A stretch of 64,000 nt of DNA from Chaetoceros tenuissimus. Lineage: Eukaryota > Bacillariophyta > Thalassiosirophyceae > Chaetocerotales > Chaetocerotaceae. Below, piece by piece: positions 1 to 11,171 of the stretch. The notes beneath the pieces were generated by a model. It had not been told where the DNA came from and did not search any database. It saw only the letters and a list, made by a program, of their open reading frames with translations. Each line of letters begins with the position of its first letter. Position 1 is the stretch's first letter. The stretch lies in the NCBI GenBank assembly GCA_021927905.1, contig BLLK01000027.1, forward strand, positions 558,001 to 622,000. The letters run 5' to 3'. The translations under genes were made by a program, and so were the position numbers.

Positions 1-3000
1 TCTACGTCGCTGTCCTCTGCAACATAAACGCTAGAAGACTTCTTCCTGCGTGAATTTCCACTGATAGATGCATACGCATTGGCCTGTGATTCTGCTTTAT
101 TTGAGAGAGTTGTGATTTTTTTGGAAGTTAGAGCTTTCAAATTTGCTGCAACGTTGTGAATATAGTCCCCATTTGGATTAAATAACATTGCATTGTCAAA
201 TATGAGCATGATGTCTTGATAAAATGGGCCATGAAGCATTTTCCCGACAGAACTAGAGTATTCTCCTCCAGGTGGAATTCTCCCATAATCTCCATTGGCC
301 AATTTCTTCTTTACAGTAGAAATATCCATTGGGTGCTTGATGATTTCAGGGTACTCAGGAATACCAAGTGCAATGGGGTCAACAGGTTCCAGAAATGGAC
401 CAACAGTTGCATTGCCTTCTAGATACTCAACTACAGATTCACATGCTGCATATGCCGGTGAAGATGGATGGTATTCCTGTGCCTCGATCCGGTATGTAAG
501 TCCACTCTCACTAACTTTCAGCTGAGAACCGTCTGAAGATACAGTTCCCCAGAAACCATGTCTATTGTGCGATTCATGAGTTGAAGTTGGGAACACTAAA
601 AGGTGAAAGTCAACTCCTTCTCTTTCTTTTTTCTTTGTGGTTTCGTGCCCAGCAACCATCGCCTGCAAAGGGGTCTTTTCATCGCCTTCAATTGGACGTA
701 GAAGAATCCCCATTCCTTCCATACCATCAAAAGGATGGGCAATGGGTTCAGGAGGTTCTTCTAAATTTTTTCTTCTGCATAATTCTGCTGCTTTTAATCC
801 AGCGTCCACTTGGGCTTCAGTAAGGATAAGATATTCATTGGAATCTTCCTGAGATTCGATGGAACCTTCCCATACTGCCTTGAAACGAGTTCTACGTCCC
901 ACTGATGCACAATCAACAACATTCAAATCAGAATTTGTTGTATCCTTTGTATTATCTACATCATCATCGTCAACATCTACTTCCTTTGAAGGACAAAATG
1001 CCACAATCTTGTACCAGTAACAGGTGATAGTTGAGGCATCGACGTTTAGCATACTGTCTACGTTTACGACGGCCGGTCTGTAAACACTTTTTCCAATATG
1101 GTCATGACCTTCCTTTATCCATTCAATGTCGCCACGTACTTCTTTTGTTACATTGCCACTTTCATCCTTTTGGAAAAAGAATACCTTGTCAACACCTTCA
1201 GAGTCATTCTCACGCTCGTCAGCAGACATTGCTAAAACGACTGGTGTTATTTGCTGTAGAGTGTTGTTACCTCTAGCCGACCTGTAGTGACTAAGGAGAA
1301 TCGAACGTATTGATAACTCTGTAACATGTAGCGTCTGAATATATTTTTGCAGTTCATCTAGTTCTGTTTCGCTAGACGGAACAGCAGTATCATGATTAGC
1401 ATTTGAAATATTTGAAGAACTGTATACAGTGTCGTTCGCCTCTCCTCCTTCCTTGATCTCTTTACTGACTTGGGAAACAAATAGTAAAGATATCAACTGC
1501 TCGGATGCAATACTGGTTCGTAAGGTCTTTTCAATTTCAATGTCAAGAAATAAGCGATCGAGTTTTCCCATGCGGCACACAAGTTTACCGAGTGCTGTGC
1601 GAACTCTTTTCAACTCTGTCATCGCATTGTAATTGCTAATTTCACTATCCCCCATGATTAGAGTTTTCAAGTCCATAACTGTCATTCCTTTGGGGTATGA
1701 TTTCACTGTAAGTCTCTGAATTGTATCTATAATTTGTTGATGAGTGAGAGATTGATTTGAACCATAGAAAACAGGCCCATCGGCCCCATCTCCTCTTGTC
1801 GTCCTTCTTGCACGACGGGAGGTTGTTGTTGTAGTCTCTGCCAGTGCTTGAGCTAAAGCCAAGTCATTTGTCGCTTGTTCGCCTGTTTCATTTGTGCCCG
1901 TAGGCGGGTCCACAGAATTCGAAGTTTCGTCAGCTACTTCCTCTTTTTTGAACTCTTTCAACTTCTCGTTCGTGTAAAGACTCCAACTGGGCCAAACAGT
2001 CTTCCCACCATTGACAGACACATGTCTCCATGTTTCAAAATATTTTCTAGCTCTCCAAGTTTTCTCGTTTTGCTTCAGAATTTCCTTCTCTGTAATAATG
2101 TCGTCCATTTCAAGCGACTTTTCTTCATCTCCATCGGTATCTTCCCTTTCAAACGTTAGTCTAAATTTGCATTGTGAGAACTCAGATGGTTCTATGGAAT
2201 GTAATGCCTTCAGAGTTTGTCCAGATACACATTCAAATGCGACTTTGCATTTTTCATTGGAAATCAAATCTTCTGATAGTTTAGTGAGGTCCATTAGAGG
2301 CATTGGCATAGGGATGGAATCTTCCATTGCGTAATTAATGGCAGTTTGAAAATCAGCTGCCTTAGTTGAACGGTGTGCCCGCAAGTGATTGTAGATCATC
2401 AGAGCAGTTGGCTTGAAGTATGGATTGATTTCTTCTTCTTCTCCTTCCATTTCCACCTCGGATTTCAGATATTCCCCTGCCTGTCCTATTGATGCATCGC
2501 CGACTTCTTCAAAAATTTGCAAGACGGACAGTGCCACAGCTCCACCTACTTCTAAAATATTAGGTCTAGTCGTCGGTGCTGAAGAAGAAGCAATACGTGA
2601 ACTTCTTCTACTGTATTCTTGATTCCCAACTACAGTGCTCTGATAATAATCACATGCTTTTGAAATACCAGTTCTTACTCTCTGCGCAAGAGTACTTGGA
2701 GAAAAGATGACTTTCCCACATGTATCTTCAGATGGTTTTGTAGGGGCAGTGTATTGTCCACCGAGATAACTAGTAGGGTGCTCGCGGTAGTATCTACATG
2801 ACTGTTCCTGGGAAGCTCCGCTGCTAGCTTGTAATTGGGCGAGGCGCTCTCCAACACGAAATTCATATTCAATCTCCGTAGCTGCAACAAGTGTCAATTT
2901 CCACATAATTTCATGACTGACTTTAACTTCCATCCCAAGATCATAGCGCTCTTGCATAGCTTCATTGTACTTGATCACCCTCTCTTGCTCTTTCTCAATT

Positions 3001-3269
3001 GTGCTTGCATTGAGGCAACTAGTAAACCTTTTATCCATCAGAGAAAGGCCAATCTCTACTTCTTCAGCGGTTAGTCGCTCGGTAAAACCTCCTTTGTAGG
3101 TCACTGTAAAGAGCTCAGGCGTACGTTGGTTTGCAGGGGTCACAGAAGTTATCGTTCCTTCAATGACATGGATTGGAGGATCGACATTAGGGATTAATTG
3201 AGAATTACAAAGGTGAACAACCTGAGGCGGAGCTGGCCTTCGAATCTGTTTGTTCAGAAAGTCCGACAT
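1..3269 (-). CDS. Bromodomain-containing protein, 3' end cut by window edge
   Basis: An uninterrupted minus-strand frame runs from the ATG at 3269 to the left edge (1089 codons, no stop), so the C-terminus lies outside the window. Around residues 925-1050 there is a bromodomain: the ZA-loop stretch EPVDPIALGIPEYPEI starts at about residue 960, followed by KHPMDISTVKKKL and then FDNAMLFNPNGDYIHN, which holds the acetyl-lysine-binding Asn. Bromodomains read acetylated histones, so a chromatin or transcription role in the nucleus is inferred. The other ~900 residues are acidic or low complexity, with a small conserved-looking N-terminal part (residues 1-110, YKGGFTERLTAEEV) that I do not recognise. 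I see no intron. BCAT lies upstream in the same orientation with 475 nt between. BET family is unlikely because only one bromodomain is visible and it is C-terminal. Confidence 0.85.
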   Translation of the reverse strand, partial: MSDFLNKQIRRPAPPQVVHLCNSQLIPNVDPPIHVIEGTITSVTPANQRTPELFTVTYKGGFTERLTAEEVEIGLSLMDKRFTSCLNASTIEKEQERVIKYNEAMQERYDLGMEVKVSHEIMWKLTLVAATEIEYEFRVGERLAQLQASSGASQEQSCRYYREHPTSYLGGQYTAPTKPSEDTCGKVIFSPSTLAQRVRTGISKACDYYQSTVVGNQEYSRRSSRIASSSAPTTRPNILEVGGAVALSVLQIFEEVGDASIGQAGEYLKSEVEMEGEEEEINPYFKPTALMIYNHLRAHRSTKAADFQTAINYAMEDSIPMPMPLMDLTKLSEDLISNEKCKVAFECVSGQTLKALHSIEPSEFSQCKFRLTFEREDTDGDEEKSLEMDDIITEKEILKQNEKTWRARKYFETWRHVSVNGGKTVWPSWSLYTNEKLKEFKKEEVADETSNSVDPPTGTNETGEQATNDLALAQALAETTTTTSRRARRTTRGDGADGPVFYGSNQSLTHQQIIDTIQRLTVKSYPKGMTVMDLKTLIMGDSEISNYNAMTELKRVRTALGKLVCRMGKLDRLFLDIEIEKTLRTSIASEQLISLLFVSQVSKEIKEGGEANDTVYSSSNISNANHDTAVPSSETELDELQKYIQTLHVTELSIRSILLSHYRSARGNNTLQQITPVVLAMSADERENDSEGVDKVFFFQKDESGNVTKEVRGDIEWIKEGHDHIGKSVYRPAVVNVDSMLNVDASTITCYWYKIVAFCPSKEVDVDDDDVDNTKDTTNSDLNVVDCASVGRRTRFKAVWEGSIESQEDSNEYLILTEAQVDAGLKAAELCRRKNLEEPPEPIAHPFDGMEGMGILLRPIEGDEKTPLQAMVAGHETTKKKEREGVDFHLLVFPTSTHESHNRHGFWGTVSSDGSQLKVSESGLTYRIEAQEYHPSSPAYAACESVVEYLEGNATVGPFLEPVDPIALGIPEYPEIIKHPMDISTVKKKLANGDYGRIPPGGEYSSSVGKMLHGPFYQDIMLIFDNAMLFNPNGDYIHNVAANLKALTSKKITTLSNKAESQANAYASISGNSRRKKSSSVYVAEDSDV

Positions 3270-3744
3270 TGTCACGCTCAATCACTGTTTGTATCAGTCA
3301 AGACGCGAGTAGTAAGAAGAAGGTATGTTTGTAATTCAATTGTTGGTTCATCAAGATATCTTTTCACCCTTTATTTTGCTCCTCGCATGCTCTTTTTTCT
3401 ATTTTTTTTTCTCCTTCTTTGCCTGTTTTGGCTAGTGTTGTATGTGTTTTGGTACCTATTATCTAGCGCGTCACATAGCCACATTTCATTTCTGAAATAA
3501 TTATTCCCTTTATTTGGACTTTTTTGATGAAATTCATTTCTTGTCAGTGAGAACTGGTGTACTCTTTACTCGTAGTAGCAGACTTTTGGATCTTCAACTT
3601 ACCTCAATTGTGTTATAAAAATATTACTGAAATTGTTTCCATACATGTTAGACTTCGACATGAAGCAAAGCGATTGATGCTAGATTGATGTAAATAAAAA
3701 AGTAAAATACTCTTGATTAAATTTCTTCACAATATCATATAAAT
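3270..3744. other. Intergenic region, tandem genes
   Basis: This 475-nt spacer separates the BCAT stop from the bromodomain-protein start, both on the minus strand. It is AT-rich, with a T/C-rich stretch at 3390-3430 and one copy of TTACTCGTA at 3566-3574. It should hold the promoter of the bromodomain gene and the BCAT 3' end. No RNA gene is recognisable. Confidence 0.5.
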
Positions 3745-5005
3745 TTAATTTATCTTGTACAGCCAGCCATTCTTATCTTCTTCCTCTCCATATTGAATAG
3801 CTCTTACGCGGTCGTACAACCTTCTAGTGATTGGTCCAACTTCCTCTTGGCTTTCTCCGAAAGTGTACTTAACAGTATCTTCATCAGTTTCTCCCAACTT
3901 TGTAATTGATCCAACAGGTGTTACAACTACAGCTGTTCCACATGCCATTACTTCGTCAAAAGTTTCAAGTTCTTCGAGAAGAACATCTCTTGCTTCAACA
4001 GTCAAACCTTCGTCTTCTGCTATTTTCATCAAACTCTTATTGGTGATACTTGGCAATACACTTGAACTTTTTGGTGTAACGTATTTCTTATTCTCAGAGT
4101 CAATTCCAACAAAGTTGCTTGTACTAAACTCTTCAATATTAGATTGAGTTGCAGCATCGAGGTAAAGCCCAATAGGGAATCCCGCCTTTTTGCTTCTCAT
4201 ATTTGGCAGCATATCAGCAGCATAGTTACCTGCTACCTTCACATTACCCACCCCTCTAGGAGCAGCTCTATCGAAATCAGTGATGAGAATACCATCTACT
4301 GGGGATGAAAGACCACCTTTGTAATAGTCAGCTACTGGCATAACCATGATGATAAAAGTGTATTCATCAGCAGGCTGTAAACCAATTCTTGCTCCACTTC
4401 CAAACAACAATGGTCTCAAATAAAGTGCTCCACCGGATCCATAAGGTGGTACATATTCAATATTATCTCTAACAACTTCGTTAATAGCTTCAATAAATTT
4501 GTCATGTGGAAGTACAGGCATCAAGGTACGTTCGCAAGAACTCTGTAGACGTTTCGCGTTTTCATCTGGGCGGAATACATGTACAGATCCATCTTCATGA
4601 GCAAATGCTTTCAATCCCTCAAAACAAGCTTGCCCATAGTGCAATGCTGTTGCTCCCATATGAACATTGATGTAAGGATCCTGATGATTCAAAAGAGAAG
4701 ATGAGTTTTAAAATTTTTAACTTTTTTCTACTCTACACTGAATAACTCACCTCAGACATTTCAAACTCTCCCCATTCGCCATTTTTGTAAGTAATTCTTA
4801 GATTGCTCTTGGTTGGACGAAATTCAAATCCTAGATCTTTCCAATCAGTATCAAGTTTTGCAGTTCCAGGTTTCCCTAAAGGCTTGGTTTCGGCCGCAAC
4901 GTGAAGTTGGGTGTTGAGCCTAGATACTTGCGCATGTGGAGTTGGAGCAGTAAATGCTGAAACAGATGCTATAGCTGAGAAAAGAAGAGCCGATGTCAAT
5001 CTCAT
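3745..5005 (-). CDS. BCAT: Branched-chain amino acid aminotransferase, plastid-targeted
   Basis: Class IV PLP-dependent aminotransferase interconverting branched-chain amino acids and their 2-oxo acids with glutamate/2-oxoglutarate. Two exons, 4751-5005 and 3745-4680, are joined in phase 0 by a 70-nt GTGAGT...CAG intron, giving 396 aa, the usual BCAT length. Family signatures are ALHYGQACFEGLKAF near the start of exon 2, the PLP-lysine region NVKVAGNYAADM, and EVMACGTAVVVTPVG. The N-terminus MRLTSALLFSAIASVSAFTAP is a signal peptide followed by the SAFTAP form of the ASAFAP motif, pointing to the plastid. I chose the ATG at 5005 over the in-frame one at 5041 because it starts the signal peptide directly. 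It shares a divergent promoter region with the ZFWD gene. A mitochondrial isoform is the main alternative. Confidence 0.93.
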
Positions 5006-5500
5006 GATTCTACTTTGTTTAGGTTGGAGTTTGAAGAACAAGTATCAAAAAGCAGTATTCAGCAAACAAACAAGTGCATTTTGGTTTCCTTCCTCTTCTC
5101 TCTCCGTCATCATAACGTGGGACAGTAGAGTACATACGCAATAAACCTGTGGCTGCTATTGGAGGAGAGCCATTATAATTATACATAGGATAGCCATATA
5201 AGAACTTCTAATAGATCCTGTGTTGAAAGATGAAAACACACACATCTAAAAACACAAAACACCACGAGATACTCCTATTATTACAGTGGACCAAATTGCA
5301 TCTTGTGAAAGAGGTACTTACTTGTTCCAAGAGATTCTTCTATATTGAGGTGAGGGATACTATTCCGAAGAAGGAGAATCAACACTTTCATTTCCAACAA
5401 TTATTTATCTAGTCGAAGAGAGGTAAGCATGATTTACCAAAGAGAAAATTCAACTGATTGTAGAAAAGTACAGTAATACTCAACTTCCAAAAATAAAGTC
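5006..5500. promoter_or_regulatory. Divergent promoter region BCAT / ZFWD
   Basis: About 495 nt separate the two divergently transcribed starts, so both promoters must lie here. The stretch is AT-rich. Small ORFs inside it have no protein-like composition or splice partners. No clear TATA box or repeat stands out. Confidence 0.4.
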
Positions 5501-6805
5501 ATGTCGTATAACAGAGGAGGTAGAGGGAGAGGTCGTGGTGGTAGAGGTAGAGGAGGTAGAGGAGGTTTCAACAACAGTGGAAGAGGGCATTCAGGATTCG
5601 AAGGGACTGGAGAAAAGCCGCATCTACAACTATGCCGTGATTTTCTCAGCAAAGGGAACTGCTCTAGAGGTACAGGCTGCAATTTTCAACATGTAATTCA
5701 GATGCATAAAACAATTCGAAATTCAGACAAAGATACTTCCAGAAACTATAATTCATTCTTTCCTAGTACTGATGTGGCTATTTGGAATGACCCAGCGGCT
5801 GGGTTGAAGATATTCACTTCGAGTCACGATGGTAACTGGAGATTATACAATACCGCGAACGGTTTCAATGAAGAAGTAAAGCATAACATGGGTGGAAAAG
5901 TCAATAAAATTATGGTTGAGAGCAATTTTCTCTTCTGTGCGTTTGAAGGTACATCTATCAAGGTCCCTGCAGTAAATGCTGGTATGATTCATGCCTGGAA
6001 TCTTGGAGCTCCAGGTGATCCTCCAATGGAGTTACATATGCATGAAACTTCACCATATGCACATGCAATTGGAGTATCTTGTTTTATCACTCAAGGAGAT
6101 ATGTGTTTTTCTGGAGGTAGAGATAGTGTGATAAGGATATGGAAATTTGACACTACCATGAATTCTGGGAAGGGTGGATTCAAGCTTATTAAGGCCATAT
6201 TTGGACATGCTGGTGAAATCACTAGCTTACTCATGGTGGGAACCATGCTTTGGAGTTCTTCCACAGATAAAACGATTAGACTATGGGACTCTAGTGCAGA
6301 TTGGGATTGTAAATACCTAATCACACAGAATACTCAAGGTACTGCTGGAACTATATCATCACCAACTCAGGGGAATCAAGCAGTTGGGGTAGGACACACC
6401 GATGCTGTGACATCTCTCACTCATTTTGAAAGTGCTGCAGGGAACTTTGTTTTAAGTTCGGCATTGGATGGTAAAGTGAAGGTATGGAATAGCACCAACG
6501 GAGAGTGTGTTAGTACAACAGATTGTGGGGTTGGAATCATTAGCATGGCTTTGACCGCAGATCCAAAGAATAATGCTTTGCTTGTTCTAGGTGCTTCCAA
6601 TGGGAAAATAATTGTTCGATCATTGTTACAAACATCAAAAACGCCACCAATGTGCTTCTTGTGTAGTATCGACCACAGATACTCCAATTGTGGACATGAG
6701 GGAGCAGTGAAAAGTGTTATCGCAGGACCGAGTAATACATTTTACACTGCAGGAGAAGATGGTAATGTTATCATTTTCCAAATTAGCGGTGACCTTGGAT
6801 TGTAG
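5501..6805 (+). CDS. CCCH zinc finger / WD40 repeat protein (ZFWD type)
   Basis: Single-exon, 434 aa. Residues 4-28 are an RGG/GRG-rich arm typical of RNA-binding proteins. One CCCH finger follows with spacing C45-x8-C54-x5-C60-x3-H64. The rest (about 85-430) is a WD40 propeller with repeats such as SGGRDSVIRIWKF, SSSTDKTIRLWDSS, SSALDGKVKVWNS and TAGEDGNVIIFQ. The order CCCH then WD40 matches the plant/protist ZFWD family (zinc finger CCCH and WD-repeat proteins), whose exact function is poorly known but is thought to involve RNA binding. The ATG at 5501 is the first in frame and begins the RGG arm. Methylation of the RGG arm is plausible but inferred. Confidence 0.88.
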   Translation: MSYNRGGRGRGRGGRGRGGRGGFNNSGRGHSGFEGTGEKPHLQLCRDFLSKGNCSRGTGCNFQHVIQMHKTIRNSDKDTSRNYNSFFPSTDVAIWNDPAAGLKIFTSSHDGNWRLYNTANGFNEEVKHNMGGKVNKIMVESNFLFCAFEGTSIKVPAVNAGMIHAWNLGAPGDPPMELHMHETSPYAHAIGVSCFITQGDMCFSGGRDSVIRIWKFDTTMNSGKGGFKLIKAIFGHAGEITSLLMVGTMLWSSSTDKTIRLWDSSADWDCKYLITQNTQGTAGTISSPTQGNQAVGVGHTDAVTSLTHFESAAGNFVLSSALDGKVKVWNSTNGECVSTTDCGVGIISMALTADPKNNALLVLGASNGKIIVRSLLQTSKTPPMCFLCSIDHRYSNCGHEGAVKSVIAGPSNTFYTAGEDGNVIIFQISGDLGL

Positions 6806-7223
6806 AGCTATGATATTATAATAACAAACAATGTTTTAGATTCTTAATTTTTTTAAAACGTAAATGCATCATTAGAATGTACGAAATAAAAAAGCTTTAT
6901 CAAAAAAGTGTGACTGACTCGACTCGATTCGATTCCACTAATTGAAATTCCATATCTCACTATTAACTTTATCCCCCGACATAGTTACTGAAAAGGATTG
7001 ATCAGTTTCAGTTATTTGTTTCAAATACGGAGTAGATACAGAGGAATTGGTATTGTGGGATTCAATTTACTCGTAGTAATGAATAAATTCAAGTAATAAA
7101 TGTCTATTAAAATTTTTTTGCTTAGTATATTTTCTATTAACTTTGATCAATTTAGAAAGTGCGATTATTCACAATGATAAAAGCAACTCATCGATAAGGA
7201 ATGTATGACAGGGTTGTAATTGC
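6806..7223. other. Convergent intergenic region
   Basis: This 418-nt spacer lies between two gene 3' ends. It is very AT-rich and contains TTACTCGTA at 7067-7075. It should carry the two polyadenylation regions. No gene is seen. Confidence 0.5.
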
Positions 7224-8988
7224 TTAAGCAACTACAGCATCCTCGTTTGCAATAAGTTTTTCAGTACTTGCAGGAGAGACATCTACCTTTTTCTTAAGGT
7301 CCCAAGCTAGAAATCCCATCGCAGCACATGCTACACCACTGGCAACAAGTCCGAACCATTGAGCCGCAGTTGGATTAGTTTCCATATCATCTGCACCGAA
7401 CATACCCAAATAGTCAGCAATTGGGTTACTACGTACGTTCTGATGACTGTAGACGAATCCCTCATCATCGATACGGTTCTTCACAACGTCTTCAATGAAG
7501 TCACAAGTTGTTTGCTGGTCAAGCATCTCGTTCTCATTCACTTCAAGAGCATCGCTAATATCATCCCCAAAGTGCATATGGCACTTTGCACTTGCGGTGT
7601 ACATGTTGTAACAGATTTCAGATACAAATTCTTGCTGTCCATTTTTCTCCATTTCCTCGACCATCTTGTCGTATTCTTCATTCCCCTTTTCATCCATTGT
7701 GAAAAAGTACCCAGTAGTATAGATCTGTTAAGAGAAAAGACAGTGGAGATTTTCAGTAAAAAGTAGGAAAAAGGAGCGTGTAAAAGAAATTGGTTGTCAT
7801 ACTCACGTTGTCACCGTTACAAGCTACACAGCCATCTGGTACATAGAGCTCTTCGACAACACTAGTCTCGATCTCCATTTGAGTTGCATTAAAAAAGTCA
7901 ATTTGATTTCCAATGTATGATGTACATTGATCGTCTGCGAAAAGCCCAATGGAAATCTCTCCGTTCATGCAGTGGGTTCCTACATATGCTACTCCTCCAT
8001 TCTGAAAAGCAACATCGTATTTATCATCCATGGAGTTGACGTAGTTCTTGTCGTAGTAGCCATCACCGCCATCTTGATCATCATTTCCACCGAAAATATT
8101 AATCTCTTGACATTCAAAGAAATCATCAAGGTTAAAGTCGGCCTCCTCTTCAATTTGCTTTCTAGCTTCATCGGAGCAGAAGTCATAGTAATCCTGACAC
8201 TGGTCAGTCATAACACAGCCATCCTGTCCTTCTCCAGAGAAGTATTTGTCAAAATACATGCACTGCTCACAGAAGTTGCAATAGTACTCAAATTCCTCAT
8301 CAAGGTAATCTTGCTGTACATTGAGGAAATCCTCAAGATTCATCAAGTATTCACCGTACTGGGACTTGCATCCTTGCCAGGTGTCGTCAGCACAGGACTC
8401 GGAAGGACATAGACGGTAGGATACAAAGTTCTGGTTTATAAAAGGGTAAGATCCATCGTCAGATTCTACGAAAGATGTGAGGGAAGAACATCCAGCGTAC
8501 TTGATCGAGAAATCTGCCAAGGACTCAGTAACATAAGTAGAGTTTGTCGATCCTTGCCACATGTCATCTTCACTGTTGTATCCACCTCCCCATCCGTTTG
8601 TTGACCACCAGCTCTTGCTTCCTTCAGCCTGTTCTCCGTCCATGTTTTCGCCGTCGACTTCAGCATCACTGTTGCCACTCCAGAAGTTGGTCCACCATGA
8701 AAGTTCACGGTGACTGCTGTTTTCTGGAGCAGTCGCTTCCGTAGCACGAGATTCTACCTCCGAGTTAACTTGAGGCTCGGAAGCAACTTGAGCAGATCTG
8801 AGACCTGGTTTGTGAACTGATTTGGCGATAAGGCGATCATGAGAAAGCTTTCTAGGCAATTTTCCATGTACCTTCTGTGCTCTTCTAATGTCCTGAATGA
8901 ACTGATGCTTTCCCTTTACGAGAGGGTGAAGAGACTTGGACTCCACATCGTTGGAGAGGAGAAGAGTCAATGCAATTAACTTGTACAT
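7224..8988 (-). CDS. Cys-rich secreted/type I membrane protein, diatom-type, unknown function
   Basis: Two exons, 7807-8988 and 7224-7724, are joined in phase 0 across an 82-nt GTGAGT...AACAG intron (560 aa). A signal peptide (about residues 1-17, MYKLIALTLLLSNDVES) is followed by a basic segment, an acidic/Trp-rich low-complexity stretch, and then a Cys-rich luminal domain with paired cysteines (CEQCMYF, GCVACNG, CYNMYTASAKC). Near the C-terminus AAQWFGLVASGVACAAMGFLAW is a transmembrane helix followed by KKK and a short cytosolic tail. This gives a type I topology in the secretory system or at the cell surface. I do not recognise a named family. The Cys pattern suggests disulfide-bonded extracellular modules. 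No function is assigned. Confidence 0.8.
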
Positions 8989-9979
8989 CCTTTTGCAACT
9001 TTATTCAGGGTAGTAATGAGCTGAATGTGGATAGTGTAAATGGTTGGAGTTTGGAAAATGAGCGATCGAGATGGCGGCCAGCATGTTCTTCTTGGGTTTG
9101 ACACAAGCACATGCTTCATCGCCAAAGTTTTTAAACATTTAAGAAGGATTTAGATCCTTACTTATGGGTTTCGGCTATTTTTTTGACAGACTTTCTGCAG
9201 GGACACCTACCCTCCTAAAATGAAAGGGTTTCCAGAATGTACGAGACTATTGAGGAAAACCTAGTTTACTGCAAAACTACATAAGACGTCATTTCATTTT
9301 GAAAGTTCTGACAAATATGTCTAGTGAGAACTACGTATTGGCTTTCATAAATTTCAGTTTAAAGTGGATATTAAACTAAATTTCTATTCATTGATATTTT
9401 TCCCTTGCCCTTCTTTTTTGGCGCCAATGACGTTTTTCAAAATCGGATATGGAAAAGTAATCTTGTATATTCATATGCAATCTTGCATCCCGATGTTCTG
9501 CCGACTTTTTTTCAGAAGTAAGGTATCTCTGGTGCAGGCACTTTCACATCGACCTTTCTTGTCAGTCCGTCAGACGAAATGAGAGGAGCTGTTCCAAAGA
9601 ATGCTTCATACAATCAAAGCGATCATTTTGCAGCCTTGCCTTTGATTAAAGCTAACTGGATTGACCTTCGGACTTCCTTGAACTTTCGCTAAGTATTCAT
9701 TCATACAATTCATTGCATCTCAGTATCTTGTCTCATTCTAAGTCAAGTTAAGTAGTCTGTCCTCATGTGTCCGTGGTCATCTAATAATTTTGGTTTGGAG
9801 GTAAATAGTCTTAGTTTCATAGCCTATTACTGCTATAAAAATGAAGTTGATGTTCCCTCTTCTTTTATGTAATAGTATTGTGTTACAATTATTTGCATTG
9901 ATTAATGCAAATAAATATCTATTTGATATATTCACTATAACCTAGACTTTCTGACATCAAAAACTACCTGCACTCTCTC
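8989..9979. other. Divergent intergenic region
   Basis: Nearly 1 kb between the Cys-rich membrane protein (minus) and the TMEM65-ACT gene (plus). It is AT-rich, particularly 9840-9950. One 72-codon ORF at 9364 has no recognisable features and I treat it as chance. It must hold both promoters. No repeat or RNA gene is seen. Confidence 0.45.
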
Positions 9980-11065
9980 ATGATCTCGTTTTCATGTATT
10001 GCTCGTTCACCATCTGTAAGGAGAACATGTGGAAAATATCATCGCTCCATGCAGACCAAGGCAGAGTCTTCGTCTTCTTCTGATGTAACTTTGCCTACAG
10101 ATTTTCAGCTTCGAGCACATTACATAAGTAATTCTATTCCATTTGTTGGTTTCGGAATTGTCGATCAGACTGGTGAGGGAAAAATATATAATTGCCTTTT
10201 ATCACAGAGTGTTTTATGTTCTAAACTTCTGAATATTTTCTAATTCTCTTTTCACATATTAAAATAACAGTAATGATTCAAGCTGGAAATGCAATTGACT
10301 GTACTCTTGGAGTGACATTTGGATTATCCACTTTATCTGCTGCGGCTGTTGGAGGATTGATAAGCAATGTGTCTGGAATTCTTTGTGGGTGAGTCTAGTT
10401 ATTTTTCATATTAGCATGGATCATCCACCACTCTCAAATCTAATCTTGTTTTACATCTCAGGGGGACATTAGAAAATTTTGCGAAGAAGGCTGGGCTCCC
10501 CAATTCAAATCTGACAGCAGCCCAGAGAAATTTACCGTTTGTGAAACGTAATCGTTTACTGTCTCAGGCAGCTGGAGTGCTGTTTGGGTGCACATTAGGT
10601 TTGGTCAATCTACTATTTATTGATACAGAGAGATCTTCACATTTGAAGTTACAACAGCTATCTGAGGATAATGAATTTGCATTCGAAGTTGAAGCAAATA
10701 ATGATGATCCTGACTCCACTGAGCTCATTGTTCGAGGTCCAGATAATGATGGTTTATTGGCTAGTGTTACAGCGTCATTGAGCTTAGGTGGTTATTCTAT
10801 TCTTGATGTCTCTGCTCACAAGTTGAAAGATGGGTCTATCGAGGATAAATTTAGGGTCGTAGTTCAGGGAACGAAAAAAAGAGTTGATGATGATGATCTA
10901 CGGAAGGTTTCGGAGTTAGTCTTAGATGCAACAAAAGAAAATGCCCTCTTACTCAAAGCTCAGGTCAGTGAATTGGAAAGCCTGAACGAACAATTGCAAC
11001 AAAGAGTTGAACACTTGGAAAGTGTGTTGGTAAAAAGGAGGGTTACAATTAGAAAGTCGCTGTAG
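9980..11065 (+). CDS. TMEM65: TMEM65-family mitochondrial membrane protein fused to an ACT domain
   Basis: Three exons (9980-10172, 10271-10388, 10462-11065) give 304 aa with consistent phases. The N-terminus is basic and Ser/Arg-rich, like a mitochondrial presequence. Residues about 54-160 match TMEM65: PFVGFGIVDQTVMIQAGNAID, GLSTLSAAAVGGLISNVSG, then RLLSQAAGVLFGCTLGLVNLLF, i.e. three hydrophobic helices. Animal TMEM65 is an inner-mitochondrial-membrane protein linked to Na+/Ca2+ exchange. Residues about 187-262 form an ACT-type domain (STELIVRGPDNDGLLASVT, GYSILDVSAHK, IEDKFRVVV), normally a small-ligand or regulatory fold, and a C-terminal coiled coil follows (AQVSELESLNEQLQQRVEHL). Coupling of a mitochondrial ion-handling membrane domain to a ligand sensor is inference. 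Family assignment of the TMEM65 part is strong. Confidence 0.85.
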
Positions 11066-11171
11066 AAAAATTGAGTGTGAATCAATGTACATAATATTGT
11101 GAAGTATAGCCAAGGATAGAACTTCAGATTGCTCAGAAACAATAACTGATATATTTAAACTGATTGAGAAT

